From Candidatus Woesearchaeota archaeon (GTDB taxonomy: Archaea; Nanoarchaeota; Nanoarchaeia; UBA10117; ARS21): a DNA stretch of 7,145 nt. Below the pieces are notes generated by a model that had not been told where the DNA came from, searched no databases, and was given only the letters and a program-made list of their open reading frames with translations. Made by a program: the position numbers and the translations under genes. The stretch's first letter is position 1, and the number at the start of each line of letters is the position of its first letter. The stretch lies in assembly GCA_002686215.1 (NCBI GenBank), contig NZAU01000167.1:1-7145 (forward strand). Direction: 5' to 3'. Positions 1 through 6,800 of the stretch are shown here, one piece after another.

Positions 1-530
1 CCTCCACCAGAACCGCCAGATCCGCCAGGCGCTTGTGGTCCTGTGGTGCCTCCTCCACCACCTCCTCCATCAGTTGCAGTGTATCCTGTTTGTCCAGGTG
101 TACCAAAAGATGAACCCCCTCCCTGTCCTCCTCTTTGGTTACCAGTTTGGCGAGCAGCAGCAGATCCTACAGATACAGGATATGTTATAGGACCACTCAC
201 ATTTGGTTGATTCCTCATCAGAACTCCACCGCCGCCACCACCGCCAGCAGCAATTCCATCGTTTCCTGCTCCGCCGCCACCACCACCAGCAGCAACAACA
301 AGAATGTCAAGATCACCAGTTCCACTTTCTATATCGAAAGTTTGTGCTGCATCTGATATAAAGACGTGGTATTTGAAACCATTACCCGGTTCCTGTATGG
401 CACCACCTGTAGCTTGAATAGCGGTAGGTGCTGCTGCACCACCACCACCCACACCTTGTCCAATTGACGTGCTTTTGAAAACTTTTAGTTCTTTTCCAAC
501 TTCTCTTCCTTTTGAAGACTTAAAAGCCAT
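1..530 (-). CDS. Glycine-rich tail adhesin-like protein, copy B (C-terminus cut off by window edge)
   Basis: An open frame runs from ATG at 530 to the window edge: 176 codons without a stop, so the C-terminus is missing. The N-terminus reads MAFKSSKGRE and residues 23-33 read IGQGVGGGGAA. A short beta-rich stretch follows (about residues 50-80, ending DLDILVVAAG). Then come poly-Gly runs of 6 (82-87), 7 (96-102) and 7 (155-161) separated by loops such as VLMRNQPN and ITYPVSVGSAA. A hydrophobic strand leading into Gly runs is typical of the 'glycine-rich domain' of phage tail and adhesin proteins. By analogy with T-even gp38 adhesins it may bind the host surface at a fibre tip, but that role is inferred. 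The start is well supported: GGAGG lies 8 nt upstream and TAATAA stops directly precede the ATG. It is a paralogue of the protein at 913-1827, sharing the N-terminal pattern and architecture, and is the second gene of a small/Gly-rich pair. Confidence 0.88.
   Translation of the reverse strand, partial: MAFKSSKGREVGKELKVFKSTSIGQGVGGGGAAAPTAIQATGGAIQEPGNGFKYHVFISDAAQTFDIESGTGDLDILVVAAGGGGGGAGNDGIAAGGGGGGGVLMRNQPNVSGPITYPVSVGSAAARQTGNQRGGQGGGSSFGTPGQTGYTATDGGGGGGGTTGPQAPGGSGGSGG
225..287 (-). repeat. Two glycine-codon tracts in Gly-rich copy B
   Basis: Positions 270-287 encode six Gly (residues 82-87) and 225-245 encode seven Gly (96-102), with an 8-residue spacer (AGNDGIAA). The spacing is similar to the 9 + 7 Gly runs of copy A, where the spacer is 10 residues. 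A third run of seven Gly is at 48-68. Confidence 0.82.
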
Positions 531-533
531 TTA

Positions 534-878
534 TTAAGCCTCCCTATCACCATTTACGAATACGTTGATAGATCCTAAAGTACATCCAATACCCAACTCA
601 TCTCCAGTTGTTTCTAATACAATAGGATATGCGGGTTCAATATAAACGGTTTCTGACTGAGCGATTGCTACTTGAAACAATCTATTGTCTTTAGTGATTG
701 AGTGTCCATTAGGTCTATAATATACGTGAGCAAATACAGTATCAGTATGAGCATCATTGTGTGCAATGATTGATCTCACATATACTTTTTTGCTATTTGC
801 TACGGTACATAAACCGACAGTGGTTCCAGCCGCAACGACTGAAACCTCATCAGTTAATCGCCCTCTGGAGAGTGCCAT
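534..878 (-). CDS. Small beta-rich phage structural protein, copy B
   Basis: The protein has 114 residues, from ATG at 878 to TAA at 534-536. I do not know an experimentally assigned function. Predicted strands alternate with short turns. Recognisable landmarks are MALSRGRLT at the N-terminus, GTTVGLCTVANSKKVYVRSIIAHN (residues 18-41) and EPAYPIVLETTGD (81-93). This 'positioned strand, YVKSI..HN, YPIVL.TTGD' layout resembles small beta-sandwich proteins often found among cyanophage tail genes. There is no signal peptide or membrane segment. An ungapped comparison by eye with the 114-residue protein at 1831-2175 gives about 51 identities in 114. The middle (residues 42-75) is most diverged and the ends are best conserved. 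The gene is the first of a late bicistronic unit with the Gly-rich gene 3 nt downstream, so a role in assembling or anchoring that protein is plausible but inferred. The Shine-Dalgarno site is weak (only an A-rich AAAAAAGA stretch). Confidence 0.9.
   Translation of the reverse strand: MALSRGRLTDEVSVVAAGTTVGLCTVANSKKVYVRSIIAHNDAHTDTVFAHVYYRPNGHSITKDNRLFQVAIAQSETVYIEPAYPIVLETTGDELGIGCTLGSINVFVNGDREA
539..543 (-). promoter_or_regulatory. Ribosome binding site GGAGG for Gly-rich copy B, inside the upstream gene
   Basis: The minus strand reads GGGAGGCTTAATAAATG. GGAGG lies 8 nt before the ATG at 530 and overlaps the penultimate Glu and last Ala codons of the 114-residue gene. A ribosome ending the small gene would stop next to this site, so coupled translation is likely. 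It fixes the start at 530. Confidence 0.75.
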
Positions 879-897
879 TTGTATAAATCTTTTTTAT

Positions 898-905
898 TAT
901 TTATC
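898..905 (-). promoter_or_regulatory. T4-like late promoter, GATAAATA
   Basis: The minus strand reads GATAAATA in the 34-nt gap between the Gly-rich gene A stop and the small gene B start. T4 late promoters have TATAAATA at -10, and relatives in cyanophages accept other first bases. The box ends 19 nt before the ATG at 878, giving an expected leader of roughly a dozen bases. It should drive the small gene B plus Gly-rich gene B pair. Confidence 0.72.
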
Positions 906-912
906 TGTCCTA

Positions 913-1827
913 TCAATCATCATAGAAGTTGACTTGGATTGCTGCTGAAGCAGCAGAACCCGATCCACCAGAACCTCTATTAGGACTTCCAGGAGAACCA
1001 TTACCAGCACCTCCAACAGTGAAGGTGTAAGTTACACCACCCTCTAGATCAAATCCATTAGATCTGATGTATGCACCTTGTCCTGCACCACCGCCACCAC
1101 CGACTTGGCTTCCGGGGTTTCCGCCACCTCCATGGTTTCCACCATCTCCACCTCCGACAGTAGCACTAAATTGATTGCGGTTTGCAACGGCAGGAATATC
1201 AGATGCACCACCGCCACTTGGTGGTCCTTTGTTACTTCCATTAGTATTGCTTCCATTTGTTGTTGTGGCGAAAGTGATACCAGGAGTAGCAGAACCAGTG
1301 TCTGTAGTTCCACCAGTTCCAGGTTCTCCGTTTCTGTCACTGTCAGGAGTGCCACCGACATCACCTCTACCACCTCGTCCACCTTGTCCACCATTAGCAG
1401 TTACAGTGCCAACAGGAGTGCCACTAAAAACAGCATCTCCACCACCACCGCCACCACCAGCAGTGGGTCCTGGTTGTCCAGCGTTAGCACCACCGCCACC
1501 GCCACCGCCGCCACCGACTAATTCAATAATTGCGGGGAAAGTTGTGGTTGCTTGGATAGTCCAAGTTCCAGGACCTGGAAATATTTTTGTATAGTCTGTT
1601 TCCTCAAGAAGATCAATGGTAGTTCCATTGTCTCCAGAGGGTCCAGGTGCAGATGTAATCTGTATTTCGTAAATAGGATTTGTTAGGGGACTGGACGCTG
1701 CTCCACCGCCTCCGCCTATTCCTTGACCTAAAACAGTTCTTCTACTGTTATCTACTTGTGTTAATTTACTTGCGTTACCCGTACCCGGACCACCACCAGT
1801 TTTGCCTCTTGTAGACTTATATACCAT
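913..1827 (-). CDS. Glycine-rich tail adhesin-like protein, copy A
   Basis: This is a complete protein of 304 residues, ATG at 1827 and TGA at 913-915. The N-terminus is MVYKSTRGKTGGG, followed by LGQGIGGGGGAA at residues 33-44. A beta-rich segment (about 50-104) contains GTWTIQATTTFPAIIELV and leads into nine consecutive Gly (105-113), then seven (124-130). Further Gly clusters follow at 205-207, 225-236 and 243-247, separated by polar loops rich in Asn, Ser and Thr. The C-terminus has VTYTFTVGGAGNGSPG and ends AAIQVNFYDD. Strand - poly-Gly - loops - 'YTFTVGGAG' is the pattern of the phage glycine-rich domain. T-even gp38 adhesins use poly-Gly helices to present variable receptor-binding loops, and a similar job here is an inference. 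There is no signal peptide. It is the second gene of a bicistronic unit, with GGAGG inside the upstream gene and a 3-nt spacer. Poly-Pro frames on the opposite strand are shadows. Confidence 0.92.
   Translation of the reverse strand: MVYKSTRGKTGGGPGTGNASKLTQVDNSRRTVLGQGIGGGGGAASSPLTNPIYEIQITSAPGPSGDNGTTIDLLEETDYTKIFPGPGTWTIQATTTFPAIIELVGGGGGGGGGANAGQPGPTAGGGGGGGDAVFSGTPVGTVTANGGQGGRGGRGDVGGTPDSDRNGEPGTGGTTDTGSATPGITFATTTNGSNTNGSNKGPPSGGGASDIPAVANRNQFSATVGGGDGGNHGGGGNPGSQVGGGGGAGQGAYIRSNGFDLEGGVTYTFTVGGAGNGSPGSPNRGSGGSGSAASAAIQVNFYDD
1438..1458 (-). repeat. Seven tandem glycine codons (GGN tract)
   Basis: This encodes residues 124-130 (all Gly) of Gly-rich protein A. It is locally GC-rich and repetitive at DNA level, with mixed GGT, GGC and GGA codons. 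Confidence 0.85.
1489..1515 (-). repeat. Nine tandem glycine codons (GGN tract)
   Basis: This encodes residues 105-113 (all Gly) of Gly-rich protein A, mostly as GGT and GGC triplets in succession. It is the longest near-perfect triplet run in the window and a plausible site for in-frame slippage or for recombination with the copy B tracts. Confidence 0.88.
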
Positions 1828-1830
1828 ATA

Positions 1831-2175
1831 TCAAACCTCCACGTCTCCGGTAAAGAAGTAATTGGTAGTTGCATCAGTTGATGTAACACTCATACCATCA
1901 CCAGTTGTTGTTAATACAATGGGATAGTTTGGTTCAACAAATATTGTCTCATTCGGTTCAACTGTCAAGTTAAAAAGACTTGTTCCTGCTCCCACAGATT
2001 CACCATTAGCGACATAGTGAATAGCAGATTGTGCAGTGGTAACACCAGAAGTATTATGCACCATAATGGATTTCACATAAATCTTCTTGTTGCTTGCAAC
2101 AGTGACGATGCCAGTGGTAGTTCCACTTGGAACAGCGATCACATTATTTGTTAATCTACCTCTGTTGAGTGCCAT
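1831..2175 (-). CDS. Small beta-rich phage structural protein, copy A
   Basis: The protein has 114 residues, ATG at 2175 and TGA at 1831-1833. It begins MALNRGRLT, has VASNKKIYVKSIMVHN at residues 26-41 and EPNYPIVLTTTGD at 81-93, and ends FFTGDVEV. It looks all-beta, soluble, without signal peptide or membrane segment. It is a paralogue of the protein at 534-878, with equal length and about 51 of 114 residues identical by eye without gaps. The motif set resembles small beta-sandwich proteins in cyanophage tail gene clusters, but I cannot assign a tested function. The ribosome site AAGGA sits 7 nt before the ATG and a late promoter octamer lies just upstream. The constant pairing with a Gly-rich gene suggests that the two products act together, perhaps as fibre connector or assembly partner; this is inference. 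Confidence 0.91.
   Translation of the reverse strand: MALNRGRLTNNVIAVPSGTTTGIVTVASNKKIYVKSIMVHNTSGVTTAQSAIHYVANGESVGAGTSLFNLTVEPNETIFVEPNYPIVLTTTGDGMSVTSTDATTNYFFTGDVEV
1836..1840 (-). promoter_or_regulatory. Ribosome binding site GGAGG for Gly-rich copy A, inside the upstream gene
   Basis: The minus strand reads GTGGAGGTTTGATATATG. GGAGG lies 8 nt before the ATG at 1827 and overlaps the last Val-Glu-Val codons of the small gene. The geometry is the same as at 539-543, including the shared GAG (Glu) codon. Confidence 0.78.
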
Positions 2176-2182
2176 TTCTTAG

Positions 2183-2187
2183 TCCTT
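2183..2187 (-). promoter_or_regulatory. Ribosome binding site AAGGA for small protein A
   Basis: The minus strand reads CAAAAGGACTAAGAAATG. AAGGA is 7 nt upstream of the ATG at 2175, normal spacing, and supports that start. Copy B lacks an equally good site. Confidence 0.75.
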
Positions 2188-2196
2188 TTGTAGTTT

Positions 2197-2204
2197 TATT
2201 TATC
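2197..2204 (-). promoter_or_regulatory. T4-like late promoter, GATAAATA, overlapping a stop codon
   Basis: The minus strand reads TTTGGATAAATAAAAC. The octamer GATAAATA contains the TAA stop of the 537-residue gene. It ends 21 nt before the ATG at 2175. It is the same octamer as at 898-905 and serves the paralogous gene pair. Confidence 0.72.
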
Positions 2205-3813
2205 CAAAGAGGAACACATCAAGTTCAAAATTACCTTCATAGTCAGTTGAGTTTATTGATGTTGTTGTGGTAACACCTGTAACAACAACTCCACCAACTC
2301 CAGAGTCAAAAGTAGCAGCATTTACATCTCCAGTAACATTACCAGTTAAGTTACCGGAAAATGTTGTTGCAGTAACAATACCAGTTACATGAACTCCACC
2401 ACCATCGGCGTTAAGAGTGATACCTGCTCCAACAATAGGATTCGACTGGGTAATTATAGCATTACCCATTAATTGATGATTAGTACATTGATAATGAAGA
2501 ACTGCGGGTGTAGTATCAGTTATTGTAATTTCAGTGTAAGAGTTATCAAAAGTTACACCAGTTGTATATAAAGTTGTTCTATCTGCTTGATAGTAGAACT
2601 TGAGAGGATGACTACCAGTATTATCATTGGTAAATCTATAAGTTCTTCCAGGAGTTACAGTAATAACTGGTGCTTGTAAGTTATCAATGACATAAGCATT
2701 TCCACTACCTTGTCCATTATATCTGTGAGTTGAATCCTTACTTGCAACTGTTACCGCGTAAGTGACTGTTCCACCACCTGCTTGTTCAAGAGAACCATCA
2801 TAGGTTATTCTATCTTCAAATGTACCAATACCTGTTACGTCAACACCATTGGCAAGAACTTGAAGACCCTGTTGGAATGTACCAATACCCAACACGTCCA
2901 TGTTGGTGACATCTTGGTATGTTAAAGTTCCGCCAATACTTAAGTTACCACTGACAGTTCCTGATGCAGCAGTAAGGGAACCAATACTTATATTAGGAGT
3001 TCCTGTAAGTCCCTGTGCATTTGTAGCAGTTGTAGCAGTTGTAGCACTCGTTGCGGTGTCTGCATTGCCAGTTACATCACCGGTAAGGTCACCCGTGACA
3101 TTACCTGTTAAAGGACCATAAAATACACCCGCTTGTGCAGATGTAAGACCCGTTAATATACCAACAGTTGCAATACCTGTAAGATTTAAGTTAGTAAAAT
3201 TGCCTTGAGTTACAACTACAGATGCTACTTTGTAAGCAACACTTTCAAGTAAGTCACCAGTTGAAGCAGGTGCTGTTAATACAAATGTGGTTCCGTTTGT
3301 CGCAGTAAAGTCAGTGCTTGATCTTAATCTTACACCATTGCGATAAACATCTAAGTTATCAACAGTGTATCCACCAGTTACAGTAAATGTTGTTTGCGCT
3401 TCTGTAGCGGTGAATTGTTGCTTTGTGGAAATATTTCCATCATTAGCAAAGTCAAGGTTGACCGCAGTTGATCTAACGATGCCAAAGAAATCTAAACCTG
3501 CGTTTGGTGCAGTTGTAAATGTGATGGTTGTTCCATCAATGGTGTAGTCAGTTTCAGGTTCCTGAATGACACCACCCAGTGAAATCTGTAAAGACTGAGC
3601 ATTGCTTGGAGCAAATGCTGAACTACTTACTGTCAAATTGAAAGTAGTAGTGGAATTGTTAAAACCACTACTAATATCATCTAAAACTTTTTGTTCGCTT
3701 CCTGCTGCTGCGTTAAAACTTTTCCAAACAACACCGGTCCACTTGTACGCGAAACCAGAAGTGGAATCTACAAATACACTTCCAATACCAGGACTATCGG
3801 GAAAATTCGCCAC
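2200..3813 (-). CDS. Tail fibre-like structural protein with a cupredoxin-like domain
   Basis: The protein has 537 residues. It starts with GTG at 3813; an in-frame TAG lies two codons upstream, so no earlier start is possible. The N-terminus MANFPDSPGIGSVFVDSTSG with YKWTGVVWKSF is a short hairpin module seen at the start of cyanophage structural proteins. Two related beta modules follow (about 40-115 and 130-197), with GGVIQEPETDYTIDGTTITF and NGVRLRSSTDFTATNGTTFVL as matching segments. Next is low-complexity 'TGNVTGDLTGDVTGN' (236-250), then Ala/Thr repeats (251-266). Residues about 349-456 form a cupredoxin-like domain with H402 (SHPLKF) and C443-x2-H446-x2-M449 (QCTNHQLMG). GIVTATTFSGNLTGNVTGD follows, and the protein ends abruptly at LDVFLFG. 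No peptidase S74 chaperone domain is visible. It is probably a fibre or baseplate-associated virion protein; copper binding is untested. A late promoter precedes it. Confidence 0.92.
   Translation of the reverse strand: MANFPDSPGIGSVFVDSTSGFAYKWTGVVWKSFNAAAGSEQKVLDDISSGFNNSTTTFNLTVSSSAFAPSNAQSLQISLGGVIQEPETDYTIDGTTITFTTAPNAGLDFFGIVRSTAVNLDFANDGNISTKQQFTATEAQTTFTVTGGYTVDNLDVYRNGVRLRSSTDFTATNGTTFVLTAPASTGDLLESVAYKVASVVVTQGNFTNLNLTGIATVGILTGLTSAQAGVFYGPLTGNVTGDLTGDVTGNADTATSATTATTATNAQGLTGTPNISIGSLTAASGTVSGNLSIGGTLTYQDVTNMDVLGIGTFQQGLQVLANGVDVTGIGTFEDRITYDGSLEQAGGGTVTYAVTVASKDSTHRYNGQGSGNAYVIDNLQAPVITVTPGRTYRFTNDNTGSHPLKFYYQADRTTLYTTGVTFDNSYTEITITDTTPAVLHYQCTNHQLMGNAIITQSNPIVGAGITLNADGGGVHVTGIVTATTFSGNLTGNVTGDVNAATFDSGVGGVVVTGVTTTTSINSTDYEGNFELDVFLFG
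2446..2769 (-). other. Cupredoxin-like domain with candidate type-1 copper ligands
   Basis: These are residues about 349-456 of the 537-residue protein. PVITVTPGRTYRFTN (382-396) resembles the N-terminal strands of cupredoxins. His 402 follows in SHPLKF, and the C-terminal loop carries Cys 443, His 446 and Met 449. Plastocyanin uses His, then Cys-x2-His-x4-Met, so here the loop is two residues shorter. The ligand pattern is visible in the sequence; metal binding is inferred. Confidence 0.6.
3064..3108 (-). repeat. TGN/TGD pentad-like coding repeat
   Basis: This encodes TGNV-TGDL-TGDV-TGN (residues 236-250 of the fibre-like protein), a four-residue periodicity. A shorter echo (GNLTGNVTGD) is at residues 487-496. 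Such repeats are common in phage fibre shafts. Confidence 0.7.
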
Positions 3814-3838
3814 GTTACCCTATACCACTACTTTTTCT

Positions 3839-3846
3839 TATTTATG
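3839..3846 (-). promoter_or_regulatory. T4-like late promoter, CATAAATA
   Basis: The minus strand reads CATAAATAAG directly after the TAA of the large gene, in a 33-nt gap. The box ends 25 nt before the GTG start at 3813. It probably drives the 537-residue gene. The start has only a short AGGG as ribosome site, 4 nt upstream of GTG. Confidence 0.7.
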
Positions 3847-6800
3847 TTAGCGTGCATTGGCACCCCCACCAAATAGGTCGATTGATGGTGCTTCTGCCCA
3901 TGCACAGTAAACGTAAGTTCCAACATTAACTTCTCCGTAAGTTGCGCGTATTTTAAATCCATTAGAAAGTATGTCAGCCCAATTTTGACCTGGGGTATAT
4001 TCATTGTCAGATGAATCTGCATAGAGAGATTTTTTAACTGGGTTAGTGGGATTTCTCTTGGTGTCCAAGATAACCCAGTTGCCAGTTGAATCAGTGCGTT
4101 TCACCCATAGCAGTGCAGGACGGAAACCTAATTCTACAAAAGTTCCATCTGCATTTGAATTTCCTGCAAAGGTTCCAAATTTTTGCAGTCCAGGTACACT
4201 ATGCCAGGAATATGCAACCATGGTCGTTGAACTACCGTTGATAGCACTATCTGTTCCAAGATGAATAACAGGTCCTGTTGGTGGCACTCTATTCATAAAC
4301 GACTGGTTCTGATCAGCAGATTTACCGTTCGTTGATTGTAATATTAAATAATAATCTTGCGTTTCATCAGGATCTAGATCCTTATGGAAAACACGCCAGT
4401 CATCTTGATTGTTTCTTTGCTTGAAGATAACAAATTCAGGATCTTGTGTGAGTCGATGAGGAATTGTTCCAGCACTTCCTGTGCCGGTATAGGTTACTAT
4501 ACTGAACCCCTGTTTTGTGCCAACTGATGCACCAGTTGCAGGAATTGATGGAAGATTCGGTGGAGTTACACCACTACTATTAACTAATATTTTGCCATCA
4601 ACTTCTACAGCATAGAGACTGATAAAATCAGCTGATCCATGAGTAAAAACTTCAATTTTATTCAGAGGACTTGGTACATCTATTGCTTCAACCCAACCAA
4701 ATTTCAAGGATGGATATCTAATTCTTGCTTCAGTCTGAGCCACACCGTTGAACTTCACATATGAATTACTGACGCTATTTGCAACCATATAAAATCTAAT
4801 TTTTTTGAAAGGTAAATCATTGAAAGTATATGTAATAGCCTTAGAAGCATCTCCCCAGTAACTATTGATACTATTAGAGAAGTCTCCATTAAAACAACCT
4901 GATTCTAAAGCACCACCACCTGGGTTGATCTCACCAGTTGCTCCACTTCCCCAGTTTTGATCTGTATTGTAACCAGTGGTATTTTGATCGGCAATACTCA
5001 TAGCAGCATCACCAGCGGTTGAGTATCCAACATAATCAACATTGAAGTTGCCACTATTACCACCAGCCTTCCAGCACCACGCCACATAGTCCTCACCTGA
5101 TCCATTGACTTGTGAGGTTCCTGAACCATCGACAACAGTAAATCCTCTATTATTTTTTGCAGAAATATAACCACGCTCAGATCCATCAGTTGGATCAGTG
5201 CTACGATCCTCTTCTGCGTTAGATGATGGAGATAACATCGTCGTTTCACTAAATCCACGAACAGAATCACCAAGCATAGGTGCAAAGTCACTGTCGAGTG
5301 CCTTCACCCAAACCATATCTGGACTGAATTTCAAACCATCAACTTTTTTTGTACCACCAGCACCCATATAGGTAACAATACCAACATACTGATCAGGACG
5401 TGAAATGACAGTCTCTGGACGGACATTAGCAGTATTCAGTGGTTGGAAACCAGCAGGTGGTGAGAACTTGAAGGGATTTTGACCAAAGTTAATGGAAGCT
5501 TTATTTGATCCAGTTCCATGTACAGATAATCCAATTTGTAGACTTTTTCCTTTTTCAGGATTAACATCACTAAAAGCAACTCCTTTAGATATTCCGTTTT
5601 GATAATAAGTTAATGTATTAGCATCTACGTCAAGAGCAACTCCGATGACATCTGATGTAGTAAAAGCATCCATGTAGTTAGTTCCAGATGCACCAAAATA
5701 TTTTTGTCCTGTGGAATAAACCGACCAAGAAGTTCCCGTTGCACTTCCCAACCAAGGAAGTCCAGTGCCAGAGGTATCTCTATTCCATTCATATCCCTCT
5801 AATGCTACACCAACAGTAAATCCAGATCCACCAACAGTTCTTGGATATACTTCCCAAAACCATTTTCCTGAAGAAACATCTATGGTTGTTCCACTGTTAT
5901 ACCAGGCAGCGGAACCCCCAGCAGTAACAGTTAGATTATTTTCTGAAAGAGTTGGTGCATTCGCAGAAAGTCTTAAAGGATTAAAAGTAACATAACCACT
6001 CTCTTGTCCACGAACTGTGTTGATGTCAGTGTTGAATGGGTTGAAGTTGGTTGCTGTTACGTTTCCAATTGGATGAATTGGCAGATTAACTTGTACATCA
6101 CTATAAATTATAGTTCCACTATAACTTCCACTACCATTTGTTATTCCAAGATACCTTGTGCTTTGACTAAAATCATGTAGTTCAATAATAGCCTCTCCTG
6201 GTGCAGATCCAGAATTAACTGTATTTACAGCAGAGGCAGTACAACCACTAGCACAAGTCTCAGTTCCAAGTGAACTTGATGATGTTGAAAGACGTAATAT
6301 AAAATTTGTTAGACTGAGGTTAGATGAAGCACTTGATACTACCTTAAATCTAACATTTGTTACTGTAATATTAGAACCTAAATCAATCCAATAAATGTCA
6401 TCAGGTCCAAGAGCTTGTGATGTTGCTGAGGATGAACTTGAATCATCCCAAGTTCTGCTACTTGTTGTACTATCTCTAAATCCTGAGAAGGATGTAATGG
6501 CAGCAGTTCCAGGGTTTACCGCAGCAGCAATAGCAGAGGTGTTTGACTGACAACACAGAAGTTTTGTGTTGGTTACATTAGTCAGTGCTCTGGTTGGTGG
6601 TGTAAAGTTTGATGTGTAGACTGCAGTGCCTTTTACAATACGAACATTACTAATCTGTCCTTTCCAACTATAATTGTCAATAGTTTTTCCAATCAATAAA
6701 TCATCATTATTGAAATCAGTGCTAATAGTTGCTTGATTACTAAGCACCCCATTTATATAAAGTTTTGCCTCATTTGATCCTGTGCCCTCACGAACAAATG

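Larger units (their letters stand above)
1..2204 (-). repeat. Duplicated cassette: late promoter + small protein + Gly-rich protein (two diverged copies)
   Basis: Copy A is 913-2204 and copy B is 1-905 (truncated by the window). Each has GATAAATA, a 114-codon gene, GGAGG in its last codons, a 3-nt gap, and a Gly-rich gene starting M-x-aromatic-KS-x-basic-G with GQG-I/V-GGGG further on. The small proteins share about 51 of 114 residues, so the duplication is old or the second copy was acquired from a related phage. Confidence 0.85.

Noticed and set aside
135..356. Plus-strand Ser/Thr-rich open frame
   Set aside because: It is antisense to the intact 176-codon Gly-rich frame, with no ribosome site and a composition dictated by the opposite strand.
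882..889. TATAAATC on the plus strand, resembling a late promoter
   Set aside because: It points into the antisense strand of real genes, with no plausible plus-strand gene downstream and no exact octamer match.
1044..1394. Minus-strand open frame overlapping the Gly-rich gene in another frame
   Set aside because: It is out of frame within a well-supported gene, with low-complexity Val/Glu/Leu composition and no start context; a shadow frame.
1175..1594. Plus-strand open frame with poly-Pro runs (PPPPPPPP)
   Set aside because: It is the complement of the poly-Gly codons of the Gly-rich gene on the minus strand. It has no ribosome site or promoter, and its composition is explained entirely by GGN tracts.
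913..1827. Collagen-like protein instead of Gly-rich adhesin
   Set aside because: There is no sustained Gly-x-y triplet periodicity. Glycines come in long uninterrupted runs with beta-type linkers.
3017..3117. CRISPR-like or tandem non-coding repeat
   Set aside because: The repetition is coding (TGNV/TGDL and Ala-Thr repeats), with imperfect short units and no spacer structure.
6750..6757. TATAAATG on the minus strand, close to TATAAATA
   Set aside because: It lies inside the LamG coding region with no start codon context downstream and has a mismatch at the last base.
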